Shown: positions 27,386 to 37,956, numbered from the stretch's first letter. The stretch: 64,000 nt of DNA from Singulisphaera acidiphila DSM 18658 (GCF_000242455.2 NC_019892.1:2294001-2358000), one strand, 5' to 3'. The notes: a model not told the origin generated them from the sequence alone. Made by a program: numbers and translations.

Positions 27386-28744
27386 ATGGAAAAGTGTATC
27401 CGGAACCTGAATCCGCCGCGATGGGTCTCGCCCGTTGTGAGGCGCGTCCACCCCGCTCGGCCTTGGCTGCTCGCCGCGGTCTATCTGCTCGCCCTGGTTC
27501 CTCTCTCATTCACGCCCAAGATCAGCGGGAACGTCTCCTCGCGGTACATGACGATCGAAGGGATCGTGGAACGCGGGACTTTGGCGGTGGAGTCGTCGCC
27601 GTTGCGGGCTGCCAGCGGCTCTCCGGACCTGGTCCGGTTCGGGCGCCATCTCTACTCCGACAAGCCTCCGGTCCTGTCTGCGATCGGTGCGGCCGTCTAC
27701 GCCCTCGTCTATCAGGCGGGAATGCGTTTCAGCGGCTCGATGTCGGAGTTCGTGATCGCCAACTGGGTCCTGGTGGTCAGTATCGTGGGGGTGATGTCGG
27801 CCTTGACCTTGGTCTGGCTTCGTCAGCTCCTCCAGGCGATTCCCGTCTCGCCCAAGGTCGCCGACCTCCTGACCCTCGGTTTCGGGTTCGGCTCACTCCT
27901 GCTGTCGTACGGGGTCACCTTCAATAACCACAGCGTCGCGGCGGGGCTCGTCACCGGAGCGATTGCCCTGACGATGCTCGAGGATCCTCAGGCCAGGCGT
28001 TCACGGCTACGCCGAGGGTTGGCCGGTTTTCTCGCCGGGCTGACGGCGACCGTCGACCTCCCTGCTGGGGGAGTCTTGCTGGTGGCGCTTGGCGTCTGGC
28101 AGACGCTCCGCGCCCGCACGCTTCCCTGGTCGTTCCTGGCGGGAGCCTCTGTTCCGTTGCTCTTTCATTGCGTACTTCAGCCGATGGTGACCGGAACTCC
28201 CTTGCCGGTCGAGATGTATCCCGAGGCGTTCGATTATCCCGGCTCTTACTGGGCGACGGCCGGAGTCTGGAAGGAGACGGGCCCTCGCTGGCGGTTCGGC
28301 CTGGAGTTGCTGTTTGGACCGCAAGGCTGGATCACGGTAACGCCTGTTCTCGCGTTCGCGGCGTTCGGCCTCGTCGCGGCGATTGCGCGACGGGAAGACC
28401 CGCTCCGACCTGCCGGGTTGGTCGTCGGTGGAATGGTCGCTGTCCTCGTCGGCTACTACGTCTGGGGCGTTCGGCGGACCGACTACGCGGGGCAATCGTT
28501 CGGGACTCGGCACCTGCTTGCGATTACCCCAGCCTGTTACTTCTTCGCCGTGGCCGGCGCCGCTCGGTTGAGAAGCAGGATCGCATGGGTCGTCTTCGTC
28601 ATCCTCATGGTGGTTGGCGGCCTCTACGGAGTGGCCGGCATGCGCGACCCCTGGAGTCGAATTGAACAGCGGATCGCGACGGACTCTTCACTGCGGTTGC
28701 TTCAAAAAGGGGTTCTCTACCCCTGGAGTAGCTATCGCAGGTAG
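27386..28744 (+). CDS. Polytopic membrane protein, possibly glycosyltransferase-related
   Basis: 452 aa, around ten membrane helices. Loop after helix 1 reads NVSSRYMTIEGIVERGTLAV and later GRHLYSDKPPVLSAIGA, a pattern found in planctomycete membrane proteins annotated as GT39-like or unknown. No DE motif as clear as in the neighbour. ATG 27386 preceded by GAGGGG; the open frame reaches back to 26843 but overlaps the divergent gene. Likely cell-envelope glycan synthesis by association; weak. Confidence 0.72.
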   Translation: MEKCIRNLNPPRWVSPVVRRVHPARPWLLAAVYLLALVPLSFTPKISGNVSSRYMTIEGIVERGTLAVESSPLRAASGSPDLVRFGRHLYSDKPPVLSAIGAAVYALVYQAGMRFSGSMSEFVIANWVLVVSIVGVMSALTLVWLRQLLQAIPVSPKVADLLTLGFGFGSLLLSYGVTFNNHSVAAGLVTGAIALTMLEDPQARRSRLRRGLAGFLAGLTATVDLPAGGVLLVALGVWQTLRARTLPWSFLAGASVPLLFHCVLQPMVTGTPLPVEMYPEAFDYPGSYWATAGVWKETGPRWRFGLELLFGPQGWITVTPVLAFAAFGLVAAIARREDPLRPAGLVVGGMVAVLVGYYVWGVRRTDYAGQSFGTRHLLAITPACYFFAVAGAARLRSRIAWVVFVILMVVGGLYGVAGMRDPWSRIEQRIATDSSLRLLQKGVLYPWSSYRR

Positions 28745-28849
28745 CCGGTGATGACCGGGGTCGCGAAGTCGAGACCCCAGCCGCTGCTGATCTTCCTCAC
28801 CGCTCCTGGGCATTCATTCAAGGGAGGGCCTTGTTCCCGGTTCCGAGGC

Positions 28850-30541
28850 TCAGGGGCGGTACTTCTTGAGCATCGCCTCGCGGCGCTCGCGAAACTCGGA
28901 GCTCGGCGTCCATTCGGGGAAGCGGTCGCCCTCGGCGAGGCGATGACCGACCTCCCACAAGAGTTTCAGGTCCTCGACCGCGCCGGTGAGGTCCCAGTCC
29001 GGCTTCACCTGATCGCTGACCTTGTGGTAGTCGTTCTGGGTGTATTCCTCGCGTTTGAGCCGGCCGAAGTCTTCGGGTTTGCCCACGTAGCTGACGCCTG
29101 CCTTGACGTTCAAGGCGGGGACGCCTTGCTTGGCGAACTCGAAATGATCCGACCGATAGAAGAGGCCTTTCTCGGGTTCCGCGTCCGGGATGACGACGCG
29201 TCCCTGGACCTGGGCGACCTCACGGAGGAGATCGTCGAGGGTTGACTGGCCAAGACCGACGCTGGTGATGTCGTGCGTCGGCCCCCAGAGGTTAATCACA
29301 TCCATGTTGATGTCGGCCAGCGTTTCCGCGAGCGGATAGAGCGGGTGCTCGGCATAGTATTTCGCGCCGAGCAGCCCTTGCTCTTCGGCGGTCAGAGCCA
29401 GGAACAAGATCGACCGCTTGGGAGGGGGCTGGAGCTTTGCGAATGCCTTGGCGATCTCGAGCAAGGCGGCCACTCCCGAGGCATTGTCGGCCGCTCCGTT
29501 GAAGATCTTGTCGCCGGGTAATGAATCGTCGCGCCCGAGGTGGTCCCAATGGGCCGTGTAGATGATCTGTTCCTTCTTCCGCTCCGGGTCTGAACCCTCG
29601 AGTCGGGCGACCACGTTGCGCGACTTGACCTCGCGCATGGTGCTCTTGACCGAAAGGCGTGCTTTGGCGTTCAAAGGAACAGGCCGGAAGTCCTTCGAAA
29701 GCGCTGCTTTTTTGAGGGCGTCGAAGTCTTGACCACTTGCAGCGAAGAGCTGTTTGGCCGGTTCGAGGCCGATCCAGGCTTCGACGGCCACGCGTCCCTT
29801 GTCTTCGACGGCCTGGCGAATGTCGAAGTTTTCACGTCCCCAACTCCCGACGACCACGGAGTAGGGATAGCCGGCCGGCCCGGTCTCATGGACGAGCAGG
29901 GCCGCCGCCGCTCCTTTTTCCGAAGCGATCTCGTACTTGTACGTCCAGCGTCCGTAGTAGGTCATCGCCTTCCCCTTGAACAGCGCGGGGTCGAGCTGGG
30001 TGGGATCTTTGGGGTCGGGGACGGCCGGGTCGTTCACCAGCATGACGATCGTCTTGCCACGGACGTCGACGTCTTTGTAGTCGTCCCAGCCATATTCCGG
30101 TGCGACCACCCCGTAGCCGACGAAGACGACGTCGGAGTTTTCAATCTTGACCTCCTGGGCCATGCGGCGCGAGACGGCGACCCAGTCGTCCGGATATTTC
30201 AGGTCGATCGATCGTGCTCCGACTCGGAACGCGCCTGAGACGGCGCTCGCCTGAAACCCAACAAGTGGCACTTCCTGAAGAAAAGTTCCATCGGGGTTGC
30301 CGGGTTTCAGTCCCAGTTTTTGAAACTGGTCGGTCAGGTATTTGACCGTCCGCTCCTCGCCCGGCGTCCCTGGCGCTCGCCCCTCGAACTCATCCGAAGC
30401 CAGGATCTGGATGTGGCTGAGCAAGTCGGCGGCCGTGACGTTTTCGACCGCCGGGTTCTTGGTGGGGTCAGCCGCAGTGGCTGCTGTCACCAGAGACAGC
30501 CAAACCGCAAGTCCTCCGCGCCAACGGGTCATGGATCTCAT
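28850..30541 (-). CDS. Secreted M28-family zinc metallopeptidase
   Basis: 563 aa with a signal peptide (about 1-22). A PA domain occupies roughly residues 115-265 and the M28 aminopeptidase domain the C-terminal half. Zinc and catalytic residues are all present: His331 and Asp333 (AHWDHLG), Asp352 ([15 protein letters not shown]), Glu386/387 ([13 protein letters not shown]), Asp414 ([10 protein letters not shown]) and His466 (YRSDHFEF). ATG 30541 is preferred over the longer frame because AAGGA lies 6 bases upstream and the signal peptide follows. Hydrolyses N-terminal residues of extracellular peptides. Confidence 0.93.
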   Translation of the reverse strand: MRSMTRWRGGLAVWLSLVTAATAADPTKNPAVENVTAADLLSHIQILASDEFEGRAPGTPGEERTVKYLTDQFQKLGLKPGNPDGTFLQEVPLVGFQASAVSGAFRVGARSIDLKYPDDWVAVSRRMAQEVKIENSDVVFVGYGVVAPEYGWDDYKDVDVRGKTIVMLVNDPAVPDPKDPTQLDPALFKGKAMTYYGRWTYKYEIASEKGAAAALLVHETGPAGYPYSVVVGSWGRENFDIRQAVEDKGRVAVEAWIGLEPAKQLFAASGQDFDALKKAALSKDFRPVPLNAKARLSVKSTMREVKSRNVVARLEGSDPERKKEQIIYTAHWDHLGRDDSLPGDKIFNGAADNASGVAALLEIAKAFAKLQPPPKRSILFLALTAEEQGLLGAKYYAEHPLYPLAETLADINMDVINLWGPTHDITSVGLGQSTLDDLLREVAQVQGRVVIPDAEPEKGLFYRSDHFEFAKQGVPALNVKAGVSYVGKPEDFGRLKREEYTQNDYHKVSDQVKPDWDLTGAVEDLKLLWEVGHRLAEGDRFPEWTPSSEFRERREAMLKKYRP

Positions 30542-30734
30542 CACGATTCCTTGAGGATGAGCCGGAACGGGCCGGCTGCTCGCGTCGTTTGGATGTCGAC
30601 CGGATTTCCCATGATACGGAAGTCCGGCCCGGGGAGCGATTCCCCAGTCGGCTTCGTTCCCCATGTCCTAGACTTCTCGCAGGGTGGATCGAGAGCGCCT
30701 CACCCGTGCGGTCTCAAGGTCTTGAGCAGCGTCA

Positions 30735-32678
30735 ATGCCCACACTCTTTCTCCTCACCTTGGCGGCCCTCGCTGGTGGGATCGTCGACCCCCCGGGGCCT
30801 GCGAAGCCGCCTGTCGGATCGTCGGTTGCCGACTTCGCGTTGGACGACGAGAAAGGGGGTGTTCGCCACCTGAGCGATTGGTCGAGCCGCCGTCTCGTGT
30901 GCGTCGTCTTCCTTCGCGCGAAGTGCCCGGTCGCGGAGCTCTATGCGACGCCGCTGGCCGACCTGGCTGATCGGTTCGAGCCGCGAGGTGTCACATTCCT
31001 CGGCGTGTCCACCGACAGTCATGACGACCCGGCGGACCTCGCCCGTTTCGTAGCGGAGCATGAGGTCAAATTTCCGCTCCTGAGGGATCGAGGCGAGGTT
31101 GTCGCTCAGCTCGGCGCCACGCGAACCCCTGAGGTCGTCGTGCTCGACGACCAGCGGCGGATCCGCTATCGAGGGCGAATCGACGACCGCTACGCGGTTG
31201 GCTCGAGGCGGGACGAAGCGCGGAGCCACGACCTGGTCGCCGCTCTCGAAGACCTCCTGGAAGGGCGTGAGGTCCGTCGGCCCGAGACCAAGGCGGTGGG
31301 CTGTCCGATTGACCGCCCCACTCCTGCGCGGAAGGAGGCGGAGGTGACGTACAGCCGAGACGTCGCGCCGCTCCTGGATCGGCGCTGTGTTTCCTGCCAT
31401 CGCCCGGGGCAGATCGGCCCCTTTTCGCTCACGACCTATCGAGGAGCGGCCAGTCGAGCCGGGGCGATTGTCGAAGCCGTCGAGTCGGATCGGATGCCCC
31501 CCTGGCATGCGGACCCACGGTACGGCAAGTTCGCCAATGATATCCGCCTGACGGATCGTGAGAAAAAAGTCCTCATCGGCTGGGCGGAAGGCGGCTGCGC
31601 CGAGGGGGATTCCGCCGACGCCCCGAAGATGGCGGCCGAGCATTTGACCGGCTGGCGAATTCCCGAACCCGACCTCGTGGTCTCGATGCCCGAGTCGTTC
31701 ACTGTCCCCGCGCAGGGGGTGGTCGAGTATCAAAGATTCGAGGTGGATCCCGGCTTCCGTGAGGATCGTTGGATCCGAGGGATGGAGATCCGGCCGGGAA
31801 ACCGCAAGGTGGTCCATCACTGCAACGTCTTCCTCAGGGCGCCGGGGAGCCGAGGCGAAGCACATAGTCCGGGGGAGTTGGGATCCTATTGTCTGGCCAC
31901 CTCCACGCCAGGCTCGCCGCCGGTAGTTCTACCGACGGGGATGGCCAAGCGGATCCCGGCGGGATGGCGGCTCGTGTTCGTCATCCATTACGCCCCGGTC
32001 GGGACCGTCCAGGTGGACCGGACGAGCATTGGACTTCTGTTTGCCGACCGGGCCTCGGTGCGCAAGGAAGTTGCCACGAACTTGATGTTCGACCTGGACC
32101 TTCGGATTCCCCCTCATGAGGCGAACCACAGGGTCGAGCAGACCCGCCGATTTGAAAGCGACGTGCTCCTCCTCGCCATGTTCCCCCACATGCACCTTCG
32201 AGGCAAATCGTTCCGTTATCAGGCGATCTTTCCCGATGGACGCTTGGAAACGTTGCTCGACGTTCCCCGCTACGATTTCAACTGGCAGAACCGCTACGAA
32301 CTGGCGGAACCGAAGCGATTACCGGCCGGAACCACCCTTCAGTGCATTGCGCACTACGATAACTCGGCCGACAATCCCGCCAACCCCGACCCGAACGCCA
32401 CGGTTCTCGCGGGGCAGCAGAGTTGGGAGGAGATGTTCAACGGTTACTATGACATCGCCCTCGCCGCCCAGGATCTGACCCGACCTCCGACGCGAGTCGA
32501 GGTCCTCACTCAGGCTGCAACGCGATCCTCGGTGCCGGTCTCGCTCCTCGCTTGCGCGGCCTGGGCATTCATGATGCGGAGGCGTCGAAACCGGGCGAAG
32601 CTTCCCTCTGCGATTCCGGGACGGGCGCCGGCTGAGACGATGGACACGGTTTTCGAAGAAGGCGAACGGGGAGCGTAA
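30735..32678 (+). CDS. Redoxin - cytochrome c - copper monooxygenase-like fusion
   Basis: 647 aa secreted protein. Signal peptide about 1-15. Residues 25-190 form an AhpC/TSA-like redoxin fold with a single cysteine Cys64 (RAKCPVAELY). Then a cytochrome-c-like unit: CxxCH heme motif at 218-222 (RRCVSCHRPGQIGPF) and MPPWH near residue 255. The remaining part has the PHM-like (type II copper monooxygenase) signatures VVHHCNVFLR, PHMHLRGKSF and AHYDN. A membrane helix and basic tail (MMRRRRNR) end the chain. Similar fusions are frequent in planctomycetes and acidobacteria; the substrate is unknown. Confidence 0.87.
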   Translation: MPTLFLLTLAALAGGIVDPPGPAKPPVGSSVADFALDDEKGGVRHLSDWSSRRLVCVVFLRAKCPVAELYATPLADLADRFEPRGVTFLGVSTDSHDDPADLARFVAEHEVKFPLLRDRGEVVAQLGATRTPEVVVLDDQRRIRYRGRIDDRYAVGSRRDEARSHDLVAALEDLLEGREVRRPETKAVGCPIDRPTPARKEAEVTYSRDVAPLLDRRCVSCHRPGQIGPFSLTTYRGAASRAGAIVEAVESDRMPPWHADPRYGKFANDIRLTDREKKVLIGWAEGGCAEGDSADAPKMAAEHLTGWRIPEPDLVVSMPESFTVPAQGVVEYQRFEVDPGFREDRWIRGMEIRPGNRKVVHHCNVFLRAPGSRGEAHSPGELGSYCLATSTPGSPPVVLPTGMAKRIPAGWRLVFVIHYAPVGTVQVDRTSIGLLFADRASVRKEVATNLMFDLDLRIPPHEANHRVEQTRRFESDVLLLAMFPHMHLRGKSFRYQAIFPDGRLETLLDVPRYDFNWQNRYELAEPKRLPAGTTLQCIAHYDNSADNPANPDPNATVLAGQQSWEEMFNGYYDIALAAQDLTRPPTRVEVLTQAATRSSVPVSLLACAAWAFMMRRRRNRAKLPSAIPGRAPAETMDTVFEEGERGA

Positions 32679-32749
32679 GCTCTCTCTCCTTTGCACTGGC
32701 AACGGACGACTGGAAGCCGACGTACCCCGCTTGCCCCAGAGGATTTCGG

Positions 32750-34405
32750 ATGTCAGAAGAGACCGTGCCCGGCAAATCTCTGGCTCGTCGTGCCCTGTCC
32801 GTCTTCCCCTGGGTTTTCGGGTTCAGCCTCGCGGCCTTACCCGTGTTCCTCGGTCTCCTGAATCATGACGTGGGGTGGTTTCTCTGTGCGGCCGAGTCCG
32901 TTCTGGGGGGACGCAAGCTCTACGTCGAGGTGATGGAGATCAACCCACCGTTGATCGTCTGGCTCAATTTTGTCCCGGTCCTGACCGCTCGGCACCTGGA
33001 AATCTCGGAAATCCTGACGTTTCGGATCCTCATGCTTGGCCTGCTGGCAGGGTCTCTTCTCATGTCGCGATGGGCGTTGAGTCGGTCCCATCCCGACTCC
33101 CCCGCCACGCGACGGGTGATCCTCATCCTGGCGATCATCGCTTTCCTGCCCCTGGCGGGGTACGACTTCGGGCAGCGTGAGCATCTCATGCTCATCTTGT
33201 TCTTTCCTTATCTTCTCCTGGCTTCAGTGCGGGTGAAGGGAAGTCCTTTGGGCTTGGGAATGCCTTGCCTGGTGGGCCTCATCGCCGGAGTCGGCATTTC
33301 GCTCAAGCCCCATTTCGTCTTGCTCTGGATCGCGATCGAGACTTACCTCGCGTGGACGCTCAGGAGCGCGAGGGTGTGGCTCCGGCCGGAGGCGATTGCG
33401 GTCGCGATGACTGGGCTCGCTTACGGGGTCGCGATCCTGGTCTTCACCCCGGAATATCCGAGCTGGCTCAGGTGGACCATGCCCGTCTACGCCGCATGCA
33501 GCCGGGCCTCGTTCTTGTCTCTGATGAGCGAGCAGGCAACGCAGTTCACGATGGTCGCGCTGTTGGGGTTCCTGGCGCTCCGCCCCCGGGAGGAACACCG
33601 CAGATGCTGCCAACTGTTCCTGATCGCGAACCTGATCCTGCTGGGAATCGCGTTCCTGCAAGACAAGGGCTTCAGCTATCACTTTTACCCGCCCTTGGCG
33701 ACGGCGCTGATGCTCATCGGGCTCCTCTCATTGGGATCGCCTGGTTCCAGTGGCCGGCTCCCGAGGTGTTCGGCCCTCGTGATGAAGTGCAGTCTGGCCA
33801 TGATGGTCCTCAATGCCTCGGCCGCTCAGGTTCGCGAGTCGTTGCACTGGCGGGGATGCCCGGGCAAGTCGGATACGACTCACGGGCGGATGATCCGGCT
33901 CGTGAGGGCCAATGCGCGTTCCGGCAGTCTCTACACGTTCTCGCCCGCTGTGGCGGCCTCGTTCCCGTTAGTGAATTACGGTCAGGTGCGCTGGGAGGTG
34001 GGGCATCCCTGTCTCTGGTTTTTGCCCAACCTCTATCCCGCTGGCTTACAATCCGCTCAGTCTCTTGCGATCCGGCCGCTAACGGGTATGGGGCGAACCG
34101 AGCGGTTTTTGTTTGAGATGGTTGTGAGCGACCTTCTGAGGGATCGGCCCACGCTGCTCGTTGTCGACGTCAACGAGAAGATGCCGGCCTTCAACGGCCG
34201 GCACTTTGACTACCTGGCTTACTATTCTCTCGACCCGCGGTTCGCCGAATTTTTGCGGGACTATGAGAAGCTCGCCGACGTGGACACGTTTCGCGTCTTC
34301 CGCCGCAAGGTCCCCGCGATTGTGACTCAAGGCGACCGTTCCGGCTGGTTCTCTCTCGGTGATGTCATCGACCACCGAGGTTCAAAATACGACGACCGGC
34401 TATAA
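32750..34405 (+). CDS. Polytopic membrane protein, unknown
   Basis: 551 aa with about ten membrane helices in the first ~350 residues, beginning VFPWVFGFSLAALPVFLGLL, and a soluble C-terminal part of about 190 residues without familiar motifs (ends near KVPAIVTQG). The loop NHDVGWFLCAAESVLGG... EINPPLIVW resembles first periplasmic loops of GT39-like proteins, but the acidic DE pair is not obvious. Function not assigned; could be envelope-polymer related as its neighbours. Confidence 0.7.
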   Translation: MSEETVPGKSLARRALSVFPWVFGFSLAALPVFLGLLNHDVGWFLCAAESVLGGRKLYVEVMEINPPLIVWLNFVPVLTARHLEISEILTFRILMLGLLAGSLLMSRWALSRSHPDSPATRRVILILAIIAFLPLAGYDFGQREHLMLILFFPYLLLASVRVKGSPLGLGMPCLVGLIAGVGISLKPHFVLLWIAIETYLAWTLRSARVWLRPEAIAVAMTGLAYGVAILVFTPEYPSWLRWTMPVYAACSRASFLSLMSEQATQFTMVALLGFLALRPREEHRRCCQLFLIANLILLGIAFLQDKGFSYHFYPPLATALMLIGLLSLGSPGSSGRLPRCSALVMKCSLAMMVLNASAAQVRESLHWRGCPGKSDTTHGRMIRLVRANARSGSLYTFSPAVAASFPLVNYGQVRWEVGHPCLWFLPNLYPAGLQSAQSLAIRPLTGMGRTERFLFEMVVSDLLRDRPTLLVVDVNEKMPAFNGRHFDYLAYYSLDPRFAEFLRDYEKLADVDTFRVFRRKVPAIVTQGDRSGWFSLGDVIDHRGSKYDDRL

Positions 34406-34485
34406 TCCTTTGAGGAAGAGCTTGGGCCCCGGCGAGTGGCCGGCGATGTGACTCCCTGGCGCGACAATCTTGACGGCTGAGCGCG

Positions 34486-35823
34486 ATGTTTGCGACACCG
34501 AGAGAACGACTGAGATGGGGTCTTGCCACCGAGTCGATCGTGGTCAAGATCCGCTGGTTCGGGATCGTGATGGGGTACGTCCTGGTTCAGACCAGGACGG
34601 GGCTTCACAACCCGTCGGCGGTCCGCGCCTTCCTGGCTCTTGGGGCCGGCTATGCTGCGCTCGATCTGGCTTTTTACCGGATGGATGAGGTTTTCCTCAA
34701 ACGATGGCCGCTCTTCGTGTCGCTGATGGAGTCGATCTTTATCGCCTTGCTCTGCTATCACGACACGGGGCTGACCAGCCCGTTCCGCTGGTACTACCTG
34801 CTCTCCCTGATCTGCTGTGCCATTCGATATCGACCGACGACCGCCTGGCTGACCCTCGGTATTCACTGCTTGAGCCTTCTGGCGTTGGCCGTGGAACTGG
34901 GAATCAAGCCGGGGGAGACGTCGGATTGGCCGCTCACCCTGGCGATCATGGCCTGGGCGACCTGGGCGAGCGCCTCACTCGCCTCGATCCTGAAACAGAC
35001 CGGAGCGCGCCTCGAGCATCTCAACGCCGAGTTGGAAAGCCATCGCGTCGATCTCGAACGCCGGGTGGCGGAGCGTACCGCCGCGCTGCGGGCCTCGCAG
35101 GCGAGAGAGATCCAGCATGAGAAGATGGCCGCCTTCGGCCTCCTGGCGGCAGGCATCGCCCATGAGGTCGGCAACCCGTTGGCGGCACTCAGCTCGCTGG
35201 TCCAAATGCTCCAGAGACGAGGCCCCGACCCCTATACGGCGGAAAAGCTTGGGCTGGCGGCCCAGCAGCTCGGGCGGATCCAGCGGACGATTCGCGAGCT
35301 GGTTGACTTCTCCAGGCCCGCGTCGACCGCGCTGGCGCGGGTCAGACCGGCTGAGGTGGTCGAGGAGGCGCTGGGGATCGCCAAGTACTATCAGCGTACC
35401 AAGCAACGAGCGATCTCTACCGATTTCGCCAGCGACCTCTCCCCCGTCCGTGCGGTTCGCGACCACCTGACTCAGGTCGTTCTGAACCTGGTCTTGAACG
35501 CCATCGACGCCACCGAAATGGGGGGCCGGATCCATCTGGAGGCGAAAGTCGACGACGGGTGGGTCATGATGGTGGTCGAGGACGAGGGGCGGGGCATTCC
35601 TGAAGACCACTGTAGCCGTCTCTTTCAGCCGTTCTTCACCACGAAGCCGCATGGCACCGGTTTGGGCCTGTTCGTCTGCCGGCAGATCCTTGAGGAGATG
35701 GGGGGCTCGTTGTCCTTCGAATCCGAAGTGGACCGAGGCTCAAAATTTACGGTTCGACTCCGAGCCGAGCACGCTGAACCGATCCTCCTTGCTGCGGGCT
35801 CTGAAAGGAGTGCCGCCCCATGA
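34486..35823 (+). CDS. NtrB-like membrane histidine kinase
   Basis: 445 aa. Five or six membrane helices in residues 20-170 form the sensor region, followed by a coiled helix (residues 175-210) and HisKA with His226 in LAAGIAHEVGNPLAALSSL. ATPase motifs are N box NLVLNAIDAT, G1 DEGRGIP, and GTGLGLFVCRQI. Stop overlaps the start of the response regulator (ATGA), so both are co-translated. Input signal unknown; a membrane-embedded sensor suggests an envelope or membrane cue. Confidence 0.92.
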   Translation: MFATPRERLRWGLATESIVVKIRWFGIVMGYVLVQTRTGLHNPSAVRAFLALGAGYAALDLAFYRMDEVFLKRWPLFVSLMESIFIALLCYHDTGLTSPFRWYYLLSLICCAIRYRPTTAWLTLGIHCLSLLALAVELGIKPGETSDWPLTLAIMAWATWASASLASILKQTGARLEHLNAELESHRVDLERRVAERTAALRASQAREIQHEKMAAFGLLAAGIAHEVGNPLAALSSLVQMLQRRGPDPYTAEKLGLAAQQLGRIQRTIRELVDFSRPASTALARVRPAEVVEEALGIAKYYQRTKQRAISTDFASDLSPVRAVRDHLTQVVLNLVLNAIDATEMGGRIHLEAKVDDGWVMMVVEDEGRGIPEDHCSRLFQPFFTTKPHGTGLGLFVCRQILEEMGGSLSFESEVDRGSKFTVRLRAEHAEPILLAAGSERSAAP

Positions 35824-37226
35824 TTCGATCTCAAGAGAAGAACGATCCCTCCACGAGCCAGTCCCAGGCCGGTCGCGGCCGAATCCTGATCGTCGATGAC
35901 GAAGAGGTGCTGGCCTCGACCCTGGAAGAGTTCCTCACAGGCGAGGGATTCGAGGTTGGTGTTGCCAATGACACCCCCTCGGCGCTCGCCCTGGCCGAAC
36001 GTCTCGAGCCCGACCTGGCGCTCTGTGACGTGCAACTACCCGGCCTCGACGGACTCGCCCTCCTCGACCGGCTCCTCAAGGTTCGACCCGACACCCTGGT
36101 GATGATGATCACCGCGTTCGCGACGGTCGAGAACGCCGTCGGAGCCTTCCAACGCGGGGCCCACGACTATTTGATCAAGCCGGTCATCTTTGAGGAGTTG
36201 CTGGTCAAGATCGACCGTTTGATGAGCTATCGCCGGCTCCTGATCGAAAACCAGGCGCTGCGGCGGCAACTCCATGCGTCGACCGATCTGGAAACCCTGG
36301 TCGGTCAGGGCCTCGCGATGCGATCGGTCAAAACGCTCATCCGCAAGGTTGGGCCCACCCGGAGCAACGTCCTGATCACCGGCGAGTCGGGCACCGGCAA
36401 GGAACTGTGCGCCCGTGCCCTGCATACGCTCGGCCCTGATCCCGATTCGGCCTTCCTGGCCGTCAACTGTGCGGCGATCCCTCACGACTTGCTGGAAAAC
36501 CAGCTCTTCGGGCACGTCCGAGGGGCGTTCACCGGTGCGGATCGCGACCATGCCGGCCTCTTCGTCGCGGCCGGCCACGGGACCGTTTTCCTTGATGAGA
36601 TTGGCGAGCTTCCTCCGGCCACCCAGGCGAAACTGCTCCGGGCGATCGAGAACAAGGAGGTGCTTCCGATCGGGGCGACCCGAACCGTCCGAGTCGAGGC
36701 GAGAGTGGTTGCGGCGACCAACAAGAACCTCCCGATCGAGGTCACGGAGAACCGGTTCCGCGCTGATCTCTATTACCGGCTCAACGTGGTGAGCATCACG
36801 ATGCCCCCGCTCCGCGATCGTCGTGAAGACATTCCCGAACTCATCTCCGTGCTGTTGGCTCGGCATGCCAAACGGTTGGGGAGGCCCGTCGACGGGGTGG
36901 ACAACAACACCATCCGTGGCCTGATGGCCGCCCCTTGGAAGGGGAACGTCCGCGAACTCGACAATGCCCTGGAGCGAGCGGTCATCCTCAGCGAGGGGCC
37001 GATTCTTACGCCTGAAGACTTCGCTCCCGGCATCATTGATGACATGTCGGATACGACGTGTGACGGAGACGACCTTCGCGCCGCACTCCGGGAGTACGAA
37101 CGACAGCACATCCAGCGCGTCCTGGAGAAATGCGAAGACGATAAGCGGGAGGCTGCCCGCCGGCTTGGCCTGGGCCTTTCTTCGCTCTACCGCAAGTTGG
37201 AAGATTTTGGTGTTCGCCCCACCTGA
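35820..37226 (+). CDS. NtrC-family sigma-54 response regulator
   Basis: 468 aa. Receiver domain 20-140 with phosphoacceptor Asp70 (LALCDVQLPGLDG) and Lys120. AAA+ domain: Walker A GESGTGKE at 188-195, the sigma-54 contact loop GAFTGA at 235-240, Walker B VFLDEIGELP. C-terminal Fis-type HTH (about 430-468: DKREAARRLGLGLSSLYRKL). Activates sigma-54 promoters when phosphorylated by the kinase encoded immediately upstream. Target genes unknown; nearby intergenic regions show no convincing -24/-12 element. Confidence 0.95.
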   Translation: MIRSQEKNDPSTSQSQAGRGRILIVDDEEVLASTLEEFLTGEGFEVGVANDTPSALALAERLEPDLALCDVQLPGLDGLALLDRLLKVRPDTLVMMITAFATVENAVGAFQRGAHDYLIKPVIFEELLVKIDRLMSYRRLLIENQALRRQLHASTDLETLVGQGLAMRSVKTLIRKVGPTRSNVLITGESGTGKELCARALHTLGPDPDSAFLAVNCAAIPHDLLENQLFGHVRGAFTGADRDHAGLFVAAGHGTVFLDEIGELPPATQAKLLRAIENKEVLPIGATRTVRVEARVVAATNKNLPIEVTENRFRADLYYRLNVVSITMPPLRDRREDIPELISVLLARHAKRLGRPVDGVDNNTIRGLMAAPWKGNVRELDNALERAVILSEGPILTPEDFAPGIIDDMSDTTCDGDDLRAALREYERQHIQRVLEKCEDDKREAARRLGLGLSSLYRKLEDFGVRPT

Positions 37227-37305
37227 TTGAAAGTAAGGAGCCCGCGCCGCGCTCCGCGTTGGATCCGCCGACGCGATCGCGGTGATAGTGGAGGACCGGA
37301 CAACC

Positions 37306-37956
37306 ATGCGTTGCACGCGATGCGATCGTCTCGCGATTCCCCAGGCCGTCGGGCGGACACGAGACGGCCTGCTCGTGTTCGGCTGGTGCCTCGACTGCCT
37401 CGAGGAAGCCGGCTGCACCATGATCGAGGCCGTGTCGAAGTGCAACACAAGGCGTCCGGTGCCCCGCGTCCTGAGTCTCAGGCCGTCGACCTCCCACCCA
37501 GTCACCCCCCCCTCGGATCGCCGAAGGCTGCTGGTGGGAGTCGCCTCACTCCTGGGCGCCTGGTCGACCGTCCTGATCGCGGTGGGAGTCTGGACCCTCC
37601 GCCAGCCCACGCCTTCCAATCCCAGTCCACTCGGCAACGGCCGGCCGGTCCTTTTTTTCGTTGGGGGAGCGGCCACGTCGGCAACATCCCTGCTGCTCCT
37701 CTGCCTCTCGCATGGTCGAGGGCTGTTGCGTTCACGACAGGTCTGCTGGTGGATTCAGTCGGGATCGTTTCTGCTCGCCTTGGCCATCCTCGTCGCGGGC
37801 ATCGTCTATCACGAGCCGCGCCGCAATCCGTTCATCGTGGTTGCGGCGGGCCTCGCCATCGGACTCTCCCTCGCCGCGCACTGGCAGGAACGTCGACTAC
37901 CGGCCCCCCCGTCCCGCACTGGGACGATGCTGCAAGATTGGCTCCAACGTCACTGA
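37306..37956 (+). CDS. Zinc-ribbon-like membrane protein
   Basis: 216 aa. The N-terminus carries two Cys pairs, CTRC at residues 3-6 and CLDC in LVFGWCLDCLEEAGC, spaced like a small zinc-binding unit; four membrane helices follow. ATG 37306 is preceded at 10 bases by GGAGGA; GTG 37282 is also in frame. The last ~18 codons lie within the segment duplicated at 42363 and end in TMLQDWLQRH. It overlaps the convergent VOC gene by 7 bases. Unknown role; may be membrane quality control or a regulator. Confidence 0.68.
   Translation: MRCTRCDRLAIPQAVGRTRDGLLVFGWCLDCLEEAGCTMIEAVSKCNTRRPVPRVLSLRPSTSHPVTPPSDRRRLLVGVASLLGAWSTVLIAVGVWTLRQPTPSNPSPLGNGRPVLFFVGGAATSATSLLLLCLSHGRGLLRSRQVCWWIQSGSFLLALAILVAGIVYHEPRRNPFIVVAAGLAIGLSLAAHWQERRLPAPPSRTGTMLQDWLQRH

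Noticed and set aside
36036..37676. Long minus-strand frame opposite the NtrC-like gene
   Set aside because: The plus strand encodes a complete sigma-54 regulator with all motifs; the antisense product has none.
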